Source: an uncultured Spirochaetaceae bacterium
Lineage (GTDB): Bacteria; Spirochaetota; Spirochaetia; Sphaerochaetales; Sphaerochaetaceae
Assembly (NCBI GenBank): GCA_947630635.1
Contig: CANRIJ010000002.1
Location: 1 to 36,328, forward strand
DNA: 36,328 nt
Direction: 5' to 3'
Shown: positions 1-8,227 of the stretch, piece by piece
Layout of the letters: each line of letters begins with the position of its first letter
Position numbering within the stretch: position 1 is the first letter of the stretch
Made by a program: the position numbers and the translations under genes
The notes under the pieces: model-generated
What the model saw: only the letters and a program-made list of their open reading frames with translations
The model's database searches: none
What the model was told of the DNA's origin: nothing

Positions 1-15
1 CCCTTTATAAAGAGG

Positions 16-912
16 TCATAGGATGCCATATTCTGCATAGCTCCTATATACCGCATTTTCAACCAATCTCGTCAGATCGATATAATTTCCCCTCTTAGTT
101 GAGAAAATCAAGGCTCCCTTCAAATCCTCTATATCATCCTTCCTAAGAGAAGGCATGAGATATCCATTTCGAACGAGCTCGATTGAGAGAATCAGCGTTG
201 AGAAGAGAAAGTCGCTCTTCTTCAGTGGATTTATTCTCAGAAGCTCTCCAAATAGGAGAATGGCACCAGTTATGCCATTGAGAGAGCTCCATGAGAGCTC
301 GTATTGATACATCATAGACTCAATCTCATCTCCCACGCTGACATCCTCTTCGTCTCGTCTCTGATACTTAGGAGCTCTCTTATCATCAAAGACCGCCTCA
401 TCTTTCCAGATTCCCTGAAAGAGCCTCTCCCGAAGCTCCCTTAACCTCAAATCAGAGAGCTTTTCGCCTTTTTTGAAATAGGCGTTTAAGAGATATGCGT
501 AATTTGATATTAGTATATGGCTCTTTAGCGAGAGGCTATCATCAATATCGCCTCTTAAGACCTTTAGAATGCTCTCTTTTGAAATATTCTCTCCGTCGAG
601 TGAGAATGCACACTCCAAAAGCGAGGAAACGACACTGTCAAATGCCTCTTTGTCAGAGATGAAGGCCTCCTCAGAGAGCCTTTCTCTTAGTGCCTCGCAT
701 CTATTTATGTCGCTCTGCCCGACTCTAATGTCATAGCTTTTGAGTCTTCTGAGTCTCCTTCCATCCCTGGGGCGTGGAGCATCCTCTGGGATCATCCAAG
801 TCCAATTGGTCTTAATTGCCCCATCTATTCTTCCATCCGAGCAGAGAACTCTGATTCTCCTGCCTGAAATATTCCACCTGTCGGATGCTTCCTTAACGCT
901 TAGATACCTCAT
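16..912 (-). CDS. HTH protein with degenerate Fic-like domain
   Basis: This 298-aa protein begins with an excisionase/MerR-like helix-turn-helix (residues 1-50, core LSVKEASDRWNISGRRIRVL followed by a W-M-I-P wing), a type commonly fused to Fic domains. The rest keeps the Fic layout. Residues 102-122 (FSLDGENISKESILKVLRGD) resemble the N-terminal inhibitory-helix region, normally (S/T)xxxEG. Residues 226-242 (RINPLKKSDFLFSTLIL) sit where an active Fic enzyme carries HPFxDGNGRxxR. The catalytic His, the Asp/Glu and the glycine-rich anion-binding loop are all gone, so AMPylation activity is unlikely. It may be a DNA-binding pseudoenzyme. It is divergent from the FAD gene and has no Shine-Dalgarno. 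The start is the only ATG that leaves the HTH complete. HTH call is solid; Fic ancestry is inferred from alignment by eye. Confidence 0.65.
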   Translation of the reverse strand: MRYLSVKEASDRWNISGRRIRVLCSDGRIDGAIKTNWTWMIPEDAPRPRDGRRLRRLKSYDIRVGQSDINRCEALRERLSEEAFISDKEAFDSVVSSLLECAFSLDGENISKESILKVLRGDIDDSLSLKSHILISNYAYLLNAYFKKGEKLSDLRLRELRERLFQGIWKDEAVFDDKRAPKYQRRDEEDVSVGDEIESMMYQYELSWSSLNGITGAILLFGELLRINPLKKSDFLFSTLILSIELVRNGYLMPSLRKDDIEDLKGALIFSTKRGNYIDLTRLVENAVYRSYAEYGIL

Positions 913-918
913 AGTGTG

Positions 919-947
919 ATTTTGATGTTTAAAGGGGCATACTTCAA
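919..947 (-). promoter_or_regulatory. Candidate promoter of the HTH/Fic-like gene
   Basis: On the minus strand a TTGAAG -35 (942-947) is separated by 17 nt from CAAAAT (919-924). Only 6 nt then remain before the ATG at 912, so a transcript would start at or next to the start codon. Both boxes match consensus at 4 of 6 positions, so this is weak alone; it gains from the same geometry at other genes in the window. Confidence 0.35.
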
Positions 948-1005
948 TAAATCAAAAGCAAATAATTCGAAATTTTCCGATATAAACGCTTTTCGATATA
1001 TCTCA

Positions 1006-1035
1006 AAAGGGTGTTTTTATTCATAATAGCCCTTT
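1006..1035 (+). promoter_or_regulatory. Stem-loop abutting the GTG start of the FAD gene
   Basis: AAAGGG (1006-1011) can pair with CCCTTT (1030-1035), which ends exactly before the GTG start. The 18-nt loop contains CATAAT (1022-1027), a possible -10 box 8 nt from the start. Either a 6-bp hairpin hides the only purine-rich SD-like stretch, or the CATAAT drives a leaderless message and the repeat is chance. There is no good -35 box. Confidence 0.25.
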
Positions 1036-2325
1036 GTGGCTACAGATAGATATGACGCAATTATAGTTGGTTCGGGTCCGGCGGGAATGGGAGCGGCATT
1101 CTCGCTCGTGGAGAATAAGAAAGACATATCGATTCTGATGATCGATAAGTCCCCTGTGTCTACAGGCGGCATGCGAAATGACTGCAAGATGAACTTCACC
1201 TTCCCGATAGGCTTTCCTGAGGAGTATTGGACTGAGGATGAGGCGAATAAGTACCTTGATATAGTCTCAGATAAGCTAAAGCCCAGGATTTTTCCAAAAG
1301 AGAATATCAAAACATACCAAGAGAGGGCAAAGAGGCTCGATTCATCGCTGTTGGAAATCAAACAAACTCATCTCGGAACCGACGGCGGACTCAGTCTCAT
1401 AAAGGAGCTCTTAAAAGAACTTGAGCGTAGGAATGTAACGCTCTCTCTTGGAGAAGAAGCTCTGTCAATTGATGGAAATAACAGGATTCTCCACACAAAT
1501 AAGAGGGATATCCTTTTCAAGAGCATACTCATTGCACCAGGAAGACAGGGCTTCTCATTCCTGCAGGATCTGATGCACGAGCTTGATATTCCCTACATGG
1601 ACAATATAGTGGATATCGGAATCAGAGTTGAGACAAGACTTGAGCACTATCCAATTGTCAAAGACTACTACGACCCCAAGTTCTATTTTCCAGAGAAGGT
1701 CAGAACATTCTGCACCAATAGCGGAAACGCACATGTGGTAAAGGAAAAGTACCAAACCAAGCGCGGTGATATCTGGTACTCGGTTAATGGACACGCATAC
1801 AGCAAAGATGAGAAAAAGGACAATGGCTTAGTGAACTTCGCAATGCTTAAGACCGTCAAATTCACAGAGCCCCTTGCAAGCGGCCAGGATTTTGCAGAGC
1901 ACCTCGGAGTAATGGCTGCGATGATGGGAGGGGGAAAGCCCCTTATGCAGAGAGTCGGAGACTTCAGGATGGGAAGAAGAAGCAAGCTATCTACATTCAA
2001 TGACGATCTATACGATTTTGAGCCATCATTAAGAGACTGCTGCCCATCAGATATATCGCTTGCGATGCCATCTAAGATTCTGAGATACATATGGGCTGCA
2101 ATGAAGAAACTGGACACAATAGTGCCAGGAATTCTCCATCCATCAACCATCATGTATTACCCAGAGATCAAACTCTATGCGAATAAACCGCAGTACCTAG
2201 ATAACCATTTCCAGGTGAAGGAAGGCATCTTCTTCGCAGGCGATGGCGCTGGAACATCAAGAGGTATTACAGGAGCTTGGGCATCTGGAATAAGAGCCTC
2301 TGAAGGCATGGACGAGTATGTTTAA
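1036..2325 (+). CDS. FAD-dependent dehydrogenase (COG2509 type)
   Basis: A 429-aa cytosolic flavoprotein. It has an N-terminal Rossmann dinucleotide motif (VGSGPAGMG, residues 11-19) directly after the start, then VLMIDK-type strand-end acidic region, a TGGMRNDCKMNF segment corresponding to the GG-x-G-x-x-x-D-G-K signature of the uncharacterised FAD dehydrogenases COG2509, and a C-terminal FAD-closing motif FFAGDGAGTSRGITGAWASG. The substrate is unknown. The GTG start is favoured because the Rossmann beta-strand begins at residue 6 and no upstream in-frame start is visible. There is no Shine-Dalgarno within normal distance. It is monocistronic as far as can be seen: a divergent neighbour lies upstream and an 84-bp gap downstream. 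Family assignment is fairly secure; biochemical role is not inferable. Confidence 0.8.
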   Translation: MATDRYDAIIVGSGPAGMGAAFSLVENKKDISILMIDKSPVSTGGMRNDCKMNFTFPIGFPEEYWTEDEANKYLDIVSDKLKPRIFPKENIKTYQERAKRLDSSLLEIKQTHLGTDGGLSLIKELLKELERRNVTLSLGEEALSIDGNNRILHTNKRDILFKSILIAPGRQGFSFLQDLMHELDIPYMDNIVDIGIRVETRLEHYPIVKDYYDPKFYFPEKVRTFCTNSGNAHVVKEKYQTKRGDIWYSVNGHAYSKDEKKDNGLVNFAMLKTVKFTEPLASGQDFAEHLGVMAAMMGGGKPLMQRVGDFRMGRRSKLSTFNDDLYDFEPSLRDCCPSDISLAMPSKILRYIWAAMKKLDTIVPGILHPSTIMYYPEIKLYANKPQYLDNHFQVKEGIFFAGDGAGTSRGITGAWASGIRASEGMDEYV

Positions 2326-2409
2326 TTTCTATGAAATAAACTTTAGTCTAAGAAACATAGGAAATTAAGTCTTATTAATGATGCAGAGCCAAAGTGAGGT
2401 CAAATAAAG

Positions 2410-3432
2410 ATGGCATCCAATGATTTGATATCAGTCATCATTCCAACGTATAACCCCAAAGAAGAAGAGCTTGAAATGGCCTTAAAAAGCGTTGTCTCTC
2501 AAGAAAAAGACGTAAATATTGAAGTGTTGATCATTGATGAGGGCTCTGATGGGGAGCATGCAAAGACTATTGAGGACGTCTGCTCGAAATACCAATGTGC
2601 CAGGATCATCAAGAAACTCCATAGCGGAGTTTCCCAATCTCGAAACTTGGGGATGAAAGAAGCAAAAGTATCCTATCTAATCTTCATGGATGCAGACGAT
2701 ACAATTGATGAAGGCTCCTACAAGAAAATACTAAACGAATTCAATAAAGACAGAAAGCTTGACGTTGTTGAATTCGGATTCAAAAAATCAGAGGATTCCA
2801 AAATTTAACCCTACTACAAGACCAAAGAACCTATAGTTTTATCTGATTCTGATATACTTGGCTCAAAATATGTAACTGGCAACGTTTGTTTCAAGATGTT
2901 CAAGATAAGTCCTGAAAAGCCGCTGCCCAGATTCAAAGAAGACAGATGGCTCCTAGAAGATGGGATATGGAAACTCGAAACGCTTAAGATTCCTAGAAAA
3001 ACATTGGTTATGCCTGAAATCTTTTATACCTATTACATTCGAAGCAGCAGCACATGCTACAATCCAAATACAGTCTTAGAGAAAGAAAAAGAAAACTATA
3101 GTGCATTCCCAATAGCAATAGATATAGCAAAGCAAATAGGAAAAGAGACCACAAGCAATATTGTTGAAAGGTATCTATCATTTATTTCGAGAAGCTATTG
3201 TTTTTGGAAATTTGATTACAAAGGCGACAAGAAGATCAAAAAAGAGCATCTTAAAGCCAATAAAAACATGGCGAAACGCATTATATCCATCATCCCTAAA
3301 AAGGAAATTAAAGATACCTATCTGAAAAATAATCTCTATCCTCTTTTCATGCTTTTGAACCCTTTTACAAAGAGGGCAAAACTTAGCAAAGTCATGGACG
3401 TATCCGATTCTCTCTACCAAGAAATCGACTAA
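2410..3432 (+). pseudogene. GT2 glycosyltransferase interrupted by an in-frame TAA
   Basis: Codons 1-132 encode a normal GT-A glycosyltransferase start (VIIPTYNPKEEELEMAL, then IDEGSDG, then MDADD as the DxD region). A TAA at 2806-2808 (codon 133) ends it. The same frame stays open from 2809 to 3432 and encodes the matching C-terminal half. The intact paralogue at 19233-20267 aligns straight through the break: YVTGNVCFKMFK matches YLTGYTWNKVYK, and YCFWKFDYKGDKKIKKEH matches YCYWKYDFKGDKKTKKEQ. No frameshift is needed, so one nonsense substitution explains it. The ATG is preceded by a GAGGT ribosome site. It is either a recent pseudogene, a split gene, an assembly error or a readthrough case; a truncated 132-aa protein would lack the acceptor-binding half. 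Confidence 0.8.
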
Positions 3433-3477
3433 TAATAAGAAATTAATGTTGTTTTGCTGATTTTATAAAGAAGGATT

Positions 3478-5295
3478 CTATCTCAATTCATCCTTCAAAG
3501 CCTCAAGGAGAATGTCATTGTCTTCCTTTTGTCTGATTGCCAAACGAATGAACTCTTTCCTCTCTTTATTGACTTTCGGAGTCAGATCTTTAATGAGAAT
3601 GTCGTGTTTAACTAACAATCGCTTTGTTAACTCACATGCAGTAATGCCATTTTTTATCTCAACCATAAAATAATTTGCCTCTGACGGTATTACCCTCAAA
3701 GCCTTATTATCCCCAAGCATGCTAGCAAAACGCCTCCTTTCCGCTCGGAATCTTACAAGCGACTTCCTATAGTCTTTCTCATACTTCTCAAAGATCTGCA
3801 TAAAGAACTCTGCAAATGAATTGATGTTCCATATGGAAACATCCTTCTTCAATTTCATAATCATATCCTTGTTTCCCGAGGCCAAAACACCCAAGCGAAG
3901 ACCGGGTACTCCATAGGATTTGGAAATGCTCTTCATTACATACAAAAAGCTTGTGCCATCCAAAAGACCTTGATTGATAAGCGTATTGTTTTCTTCCTCT
4001 GCAAAGTCGGAAAATGATTCGTCGACAATTAGATTTATGCTTTTTCCTTCTGCCCACTCTATCAAGCTCAGTAGATCTTTCTTTGGAATATAATTCCCAG
4101 TAGGATTATCAGGATTAATCAAAACAAGACTTTTGATTTCCTTGTCGCCAAAGAAATCAATGAGATCCTGAGCACTATAGGAAAAATCATCATTGTCAGG
4201 AAAATAGGAGATAATCTCAGATTTATCATACCTGTTGGAATACTCTTCGAAGGTTGGCTTCACGATTCCTATCTTTCCATCAAGCCTCTCCATCAAGGCC
4301 TTGATTAACTCTGCCGCACCATTTCCAACAACAATATTCTCCTCATGTACCTCAAAATTCTTAGATGCCAGTAGTGAATTCACCTTCATGCCAGATGGAT
4401 ACTCAGTAAGAAGCTTAGAAAAGCCTGCCTTCATCTCGTCTATGAGTTTTTTCGGAGGGAAATATGGATTCACGAGATAGCAGAAATCAATAAGATTCGG
4501 ATAGCGCCAATACCCACCATATCGACTTTGAAGAAGCTTAACCTTCTTTTCCTTATTTGAGGAAAATAGAGTTTCGGCTATGTCTAGATCTTGAGCATCA
4601 TCAATCTCATACCATTTCTGGCCATCAAGTCGTTTTGCCTTAATTTTAGGCTCATTGAGCATAGTGATGACCTTCAATACCTGCTCGTAATACTCATTGT
4701 TCCCAAGTGCCTTTGAATACGCCTCTAAGAAAGGAACATAGTAGGTATTCGAGAAATCCTTTGAGAATTTATATATATTCACAGTTTTGAAATACTTATC
4801 TATCTCATAAAAATGGAATGACCCACCACCATCAATAAAAGCCTCAATATCATCACCTTCAGTTAGTTTTACGCAAGTGCCATCCATCCAGCTTTGATAT
4901 TTATCAACCAAGACAAGCGTTTCAGTCGGATCATCTAGCAATGAAGTTATTAGAGAATCCTCAAAAATCAAATCCGATTCAAAGAGAAGAGTATCATCTT
5001 CGCATAGATAATCCTTTGCCAAAAACAGCGAATAGATATTATTGGTTTTGTCATATATAGGGTTATTGATAAACACAATGGGAGTCTTGATATCAAGTGT
5101 TTCGATATAATCAATCAGCTTCTGTCCTTCATATCCCACAACAACAACTATTCGCGATAGATGCTGTTCTTCTATCTGATGAAGCATTCTATCAATAAGA
5201 GTTACGCCATCAACCTTGACCATGCACTTGGTATTATGCTCTGTCAATTCCTTAAGCCTTCGCCCCATGCCTGCTGCCAGAATAATTGCCTGCAT
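3478..5295 (-). CDS. LicC/PntC-like nucleotidyltransferase fused to CobD/HisC-like PLP enzyme
   Basis: A 605-aa two-domain enzyme. Residues 1-245 form a sugar/choline-phosphate-type nucleotidyltransferase: AIILAAGMGRRL, then K23 and K27 regions, FESDLIF (105-111) as metal-binding acidic loop, and WYEIDDAQDLD (228-238). Residues 255-605 form a fold-type I aminotransferase: RYGGYW...LIDFCYLVNPYFPP resembling the CobD N-terminus, VVGNGAAEL, NPDNPTG (394-400), VDESFSDF (424-431), and the Schiff-base lysine K459 in SISKSYGVPGLRLG. The start at 5295 is chosen over an upstream ATG at 5319 because AGGAGAG lies 8 nt before it and the Rossmann strand starts at residue 2. Known parallel: Treponema denticola PntC joins a phosphonate cytidylyltransferase to a transaminase. 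Likely role (inference): making and CDP-activating an amino-phosphate or aminophosphonate head group for LicD transferases. Confidence 0.75.
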   Translation of the reverse strand: MQAIILAAGMGRRLKELTEHNTKCMVKVDGVTLIDRMLHQIEEQHLSRIVVVVGYEGQKLIDYIETLDIKTPIVFINNPIYDKTNNIYSLFLAKDYLCEDDTLLFESDLIFEDSLITSLLDDPTETLVLVDKYQSWMDGTCVKLTEGDDIEAFIDGGGSFHFYEIDKYFKTVNIYKFSKDFSNTYYVPFLEAYSKALGNNEYYEQVLKVITMLNEPKIKAKRLDGQKWYEIDDAQDLDIAETLFSSNKEKKVKLLQSRYGGYWRYPNLIDFCYLVNPYFPPKKLIDEMKAGFSKLLTEYPSGMKVNSLLASKNFEVHEENIVVGNGAAELIKALMERLDGKIGIVKPTFEEYSNRYDKSEIISYFPDNDDFSYSAQDLIDFFGDKEIKSLVLINPDNPTGNYIPKKDLLSLIEWAEGKSINLIVDESFSDFAEEENNTLINQGLLDGTSFLYVMKSISKSYGVPGLRLGVLASGNKDMIMKLKKDVSIWNINSFAEFFMQIFEKYEKDYRKSLVRFRAERRRFASMLGDNKALRVIPSEANYFMVEIKNGITACELTKRLLVKHDILIKDLTPKVNKERKEFIRLAIRQKEDNDILLEALKDELR

Positions 5296-5382
5296 ACTAT
5301 CTCTCCTGCCAACTAACAATAACTAATCATGCTACACAAAATCTATCTTACTAACTTTTCAGATTGCTTAATTGAAAATTAT

Positions 5383-6168
5383 CTACAGCCTAAAATCAAA
5401 ATTCCTATTTATAAAAGAAATCGCCAGTTCCATCCAAGGCTGCACTGCCTCTTCCTCATTTCCAGTCTCTCTCCTTCCAAGGCAAAGACCATGTGATCCC
5501 CTATCAAATATATGAAGCTCAAATGGAATTCCTCCCTTTGTAAGCTCAGAGGCAAGCGCCAATGAATTCTGGACAGAGACTGATCTATCTGTGCATGTAT
5601 GCCAAATGAATGTCGGCGGAAAAGAGGTATCTATATTCTTCAAGACATCATAATACTTAATAAGACGCCTGCTACCACCGGTAAGGTTCTCAACAGACTT
5701 TTCATGGGCATCGCTTCCAGAGACAAGGATCACAGGGTAGCAGAGAAGCATCAAATCGGGCCTTATATATCCAAATTCCTCTGGATGAGATGCATAGGAG
5801 GCAGCTAGGTGCCCTCCTGCAGAGAATCCCATGAGCGCTATTTTTCTATCATCTATATCCAAGCTCTCACTATCGCTCTTAATTAGAGCCATTGCCTCTT
5901 TAAGCTCTTCACTGGGAGAGCTTATGTCTATCTTTTCTCTGGTAACCGAATAAAGAAGAACAAAGACCTGGTAGCCAGATGCAAAGAGAGGAAATACAAC
6001 AGGATCCTGCTCTCTAGGAGAAAGGTGGCTATAGCCGCCTCCTGGCAATACAATAATGCATGGCCTCTTTCTATAGCCTTTCTCATTGGAATATGGCGAA
6101 AGATCCTCATGAATGTATCCTTTTAGCTCCGCTTCGCCTTTGCCGACTTTATAAGACACGCATCTCAT
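5383..6168 (-). CDS. Alpha/beta-hydrolase esterase (COG0657/acetyl-esterase type)
   Basis: A 261-aa protein without a signal peptide, so probably cytosolic. It has the oxyanion segment LPGGGYSHLS (41-50), the nucleophile elbow GFSAGGH with S116, a catalytic Asp in HTCTDRSV (D194) and the His in RGSHGL (H226). This set is typical of the small carbohydrate-esterase/lipase families that remove acetyl or other acyl groups from sugars. Its position 87 bp upstream of the nucleotidyltransferase-PLP fusion on the same strand suggests joint expression and a role in trimming glycan acylation, but the substrate cannot be read from sequence. There is no Shine-Dalgarno; a perfect TATAAT lies 7 nt before the ATG on this strand. 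Confidence 0.8.
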   Translation of the reverse strand: MRCVSYKVGKGEAELKGYIHEDLSPYSNEKGYRKRPCIIVLPGGGYSHLSPREQDPVVFPLFASGYQVFVLLYSVTREKIDISSPSEELKEAMALIKSDSESLDIDDRKIALMGFSAGGHLAASYASHPEEFGYIRPDLMLLCYPVILVSGSDAHEKSVENLTGGSRRLIKYYDVLKNIDTSFPPTFIWHTCTDRSVSVQNSLALASELTKGGIPFELHIFDRGSHGLCLGRRETGNEEEAVQPWMELAISFINRNFDFRL

Positions 6169-6175
6169 AGCGATG

Positions 6176-6181
6176 ATTATA
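6176..6181 (-). promoter_or_regulatory. TATAAT box next to the esterase start
   Basis: The minus strand reads TATAAT here, 7 nt before the ATG at 6168. The -35 position (TGCAAA at 17 nt) is poor. Spacing fits a leaderless message, since no ribosome site is visible. Confidence 0.35.
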
Positions 6182-6251
6182 TTTGAAAAAGATGTTTATT
6201 TGCATCCGATAGCCCATTTGAGTTTGTTTTAAAGACAATTATCAAATACAC

Positions 6252-6257
6252 TCTAAT
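6252..6257 (+). promoter_or_regulatory. Possible -10 box of the barrel protein gene
   Basis: TCTAAT (5 of 6 to consensus) ends 5 nt before the ATG at 6263. The -35 region is weak. No ribosome site exists upstream of this ATG, so a leaderless start is a reasonable reading, at low confidence. Confidence 0.25.
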
Positions 6258-6262
6258 CACTC

Positions 6263-8164
6263 ATGAAAAGAAGGCTTTTATCGATACTAATCGTCTTATT
6301 TGCATCTTGCTCGCTATTTTCTGCGAATCTGCAGAAAACATATAACATGACCGATGAAATATGGATAAAGGCGAATAGACTTAGCAGAACAGCCGGCAGA
6401 CTGGGACCAGAGCCAGTTTCACCTACGACTGGAGCTGCAATACTCCAAGCACTTGAGAGGCTGGATTACGGCTCTCTTACACAAAAAGAAAAGAACATCT
6501 ATGACGAAATTAAAGAAGAACTGACAGCAGACCCAAACCTTCATTTCAATTCTAAATACATAGACTTAAACTTAGAGGTATATCTAAATCCGGAGTTCTA
6601 TTACTTCAATAACACAAAAGACACCTATTATTATGAGTTTTTCAAAAACTATAATAAGCAGCCATCTTTTGCATCAATTAAGGGCGAAGCCTCTTTTGGA
6701 GACATGCTTTACATGTATCTAGGGTACACTCTCAAAGATGCGCCTTTTTACTTTGGCTATAACGATAATGGCGATGTTACAAGAGGAGAGCTATTCTATA
6801 GATTCACTAATTTTGCATTCATACTGCATCCAGATCCTTCCGGGAAATGGTATTTCATCAATAAATGGGAAAATGGAAGAGGCTATCTATTCATAAACAA
6901 CTATAGGCCAATACTCTTCGGAACCTCAATTGGCAATGAATATATGAACCTTTTTCTAGGACAGGCTCCGCATTCGTTGGGATCTGGAAAGATAGGAAAT
7001 ATGACGATTTCAGACTCCTTTCAATTCCAACACGTTGCCCTCTTCTCTGTTTTCACTGGAATCGTATCCTATAACCTGTCTATCACCTCATTTGATAATT
7101 TCGAAAAAATGCTCCCATATAATGGAAGCCTAGGAACCTCTTCCACATCAAATAACAGTCTCACGCTCAATGGAGACCATCAAATAAGATCGATTAGCCG
7201 TTTTGCCTTCAATCTCTTCAATAGAGCAAGACTGACTATTGAAACCGGCGCGCTTATGGTAACAAACTCCTTTGATTGGAGAATATTCCTGCCTATAGCC
7301 ATTCCACACAATTGGGGCAATAACAAAGAAAACATGATCCTGACTCAGGCAGATGAGGCAAATAACATTCTCACAATAGCCCTTGATTATACCCCGATAA
7401 AAAATCTCAGCTTCAATTTGCAGCTCACGTCCGACCAGTTTATGGTCTATGGAGAATCAGGAGGAGGAAGACCAAATGCTCTTGGGCTTCTATTCAACAC
7501 TACTTATACATTTGACTTGAAAGACTGGGGCTATATGGATCTCTGGGGTGAATTCTACTATTCAACGCCATATCTCTATCTGAACACAAAATATACTGTT
7601 GATTGGGATAGAATTAACCTAGATTCTGAGGAAGGCACTCTATCTCAAAGCCAAGTCACTCAAATTGAAGCATATGCTGAAAAAGACGATTGGGCGTCAC
7701 TTGCTGAATACTTTCCTCAATATCTAATTAAGAATTACCGCTACGACTGGATTGTAGGATATGGATATGACAGAAATAGCGCCTCTGACTTTAATTATTC
7801 TGGATATCCTTACGGCCCCGATACCATCGCTGGAGCAATAGGCTTAGAATGGGATTCCTACAAAGAATGGAAAGCCGGATTGAACATAATCTACAAAGTA
7901 CATGGATCTAAGGGCTATCAATATGCAACCAATAGCAATCAAAACATGGACAACACAAATGGAGAGAACATGAATGCCACTACTCCAACCGGAATTCCTG
8001 AACATACTTTCCAATTTATCATTGAAAGTGAGTATAAGCTAAATAAGCATTTGGAATTCACAGCATCGCTCTCTAATTCAAGCATTTGGAACTACCACAA
8101 TGAGAAGGGAGCATTTAAGGATTACATTCAGACTGCCATTGGAATGAAGTGGACTATTTTCTAA
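6263..8164 (+). CDS. Large outer-membrane beta-barrel protein, possibly Wzi-like
   Basis: A 633-aa exported protein. Residues 1-20 form a signal peptide (KRR, a hydrophobic run, then SLFSAN). Residues 25-85 are helical and soluble-looking (DEIWIKANRLSRTAGRLG, then PTTGAAILQALERLD). The remainder is rich in alternating aromatic strands (YYFNNTKDTYYYEFF, LYMYLGYTL, LDLWGEFYYS, LEFTASLSNSS) and ends in a C-terminal Phe, as outer-membrane barrels do for BAM recognition. The short helical prefix followed by a barrel and the position inside a glycan locus recall capsule-assembly Wzi proteins, which hold polysaccharide at the cell surface. That identity is inference; no diagnostic motif proves it. 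It stands alone, divergent from the esterase. Confidence 0.65.
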   Translation: MKRRLLSILIVLFASCSLFSANLQKTYNMTDEIWIKANRLSRTAGRLGPEPVSPTTGAAILQALERLDYGSLTQKEKNIYDEIKEELTADPNLHFNSKYIDLNLEVYLNPEFYYFNNTKDTYYYEFFKNYNKQPSFASIKGEASFGDMLYMYLGYTLKDAPFYFGYNDNGDVTRGELFYRFTNFAFILHPDPSGKWYFINKWENGRGYLFINNYRPILFGTSIGNEYMNLFLGQAPHSLGSGKIGNMTISDSFQFQHVALFSVFTGIVSYNLSITSFDNFEKMLPYNGSLGTSSTSNNSLTLNGDHQIRSISRFAFNLFNRARLTIETGALMVTNSFDWRIFLPIAIPHNWGNNKENMILTQADEANNILTIALDYTPIKNLSFNLQLTSDQFMVYGESGGGRPNALGLLFNTTYTFDLKDWGYMDLWGEFYYSTPYLYLNTKYTVDWDRINLDSEEGTLSQSQVTQIEAYAEKDDWASLAEYFPQYLIKNYRYDWIVGYGYDRNSASDFNYSGYPYGPDTIAGAIGLEWDSYKEWKAGLNIIYKVHGSKGYQYATNSNQNMDNTNGENMNATTPTGIPEHTFQFIIESEYKLNKHLEFTASLSNSSIWNYHNEKGAFKDYIQTAIGMKWTIF

Positions 8165-8209
8165 ATTTTCCCATAAAAAGCAGAGACTGCATTATTCTTG
8201 GAAACCCTT

Positions 8210-8215
8210 TATACT
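8210..8215 (+). promoter_or_regulatory. Possible -10 box (TATACT) of the Caps_synth gene
   Basis: TATACT matches 5 of 6 consensus bases and lies 12 nt before the ATG at 8228. It lies downstream of the alternative TTG start at 8198, which argues for the ATG. No convincing -35 is visible. Confidence 0.25.
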
Positions 8216-8227
8216 AAACACTTGATT

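Noticed and set aside
1683-2153. 156-codon minus-strand frame inside the FAD gene
   Set aside because: Shadow of the real gene; no family features and no ribosome site.
2806-2808. TAA as a reassigned or recoded sense codon
   Set aside because: Many other genes in the window end in TAA at the expected family length, so reassignment is ruled out. No recoding signal is visible around this site.
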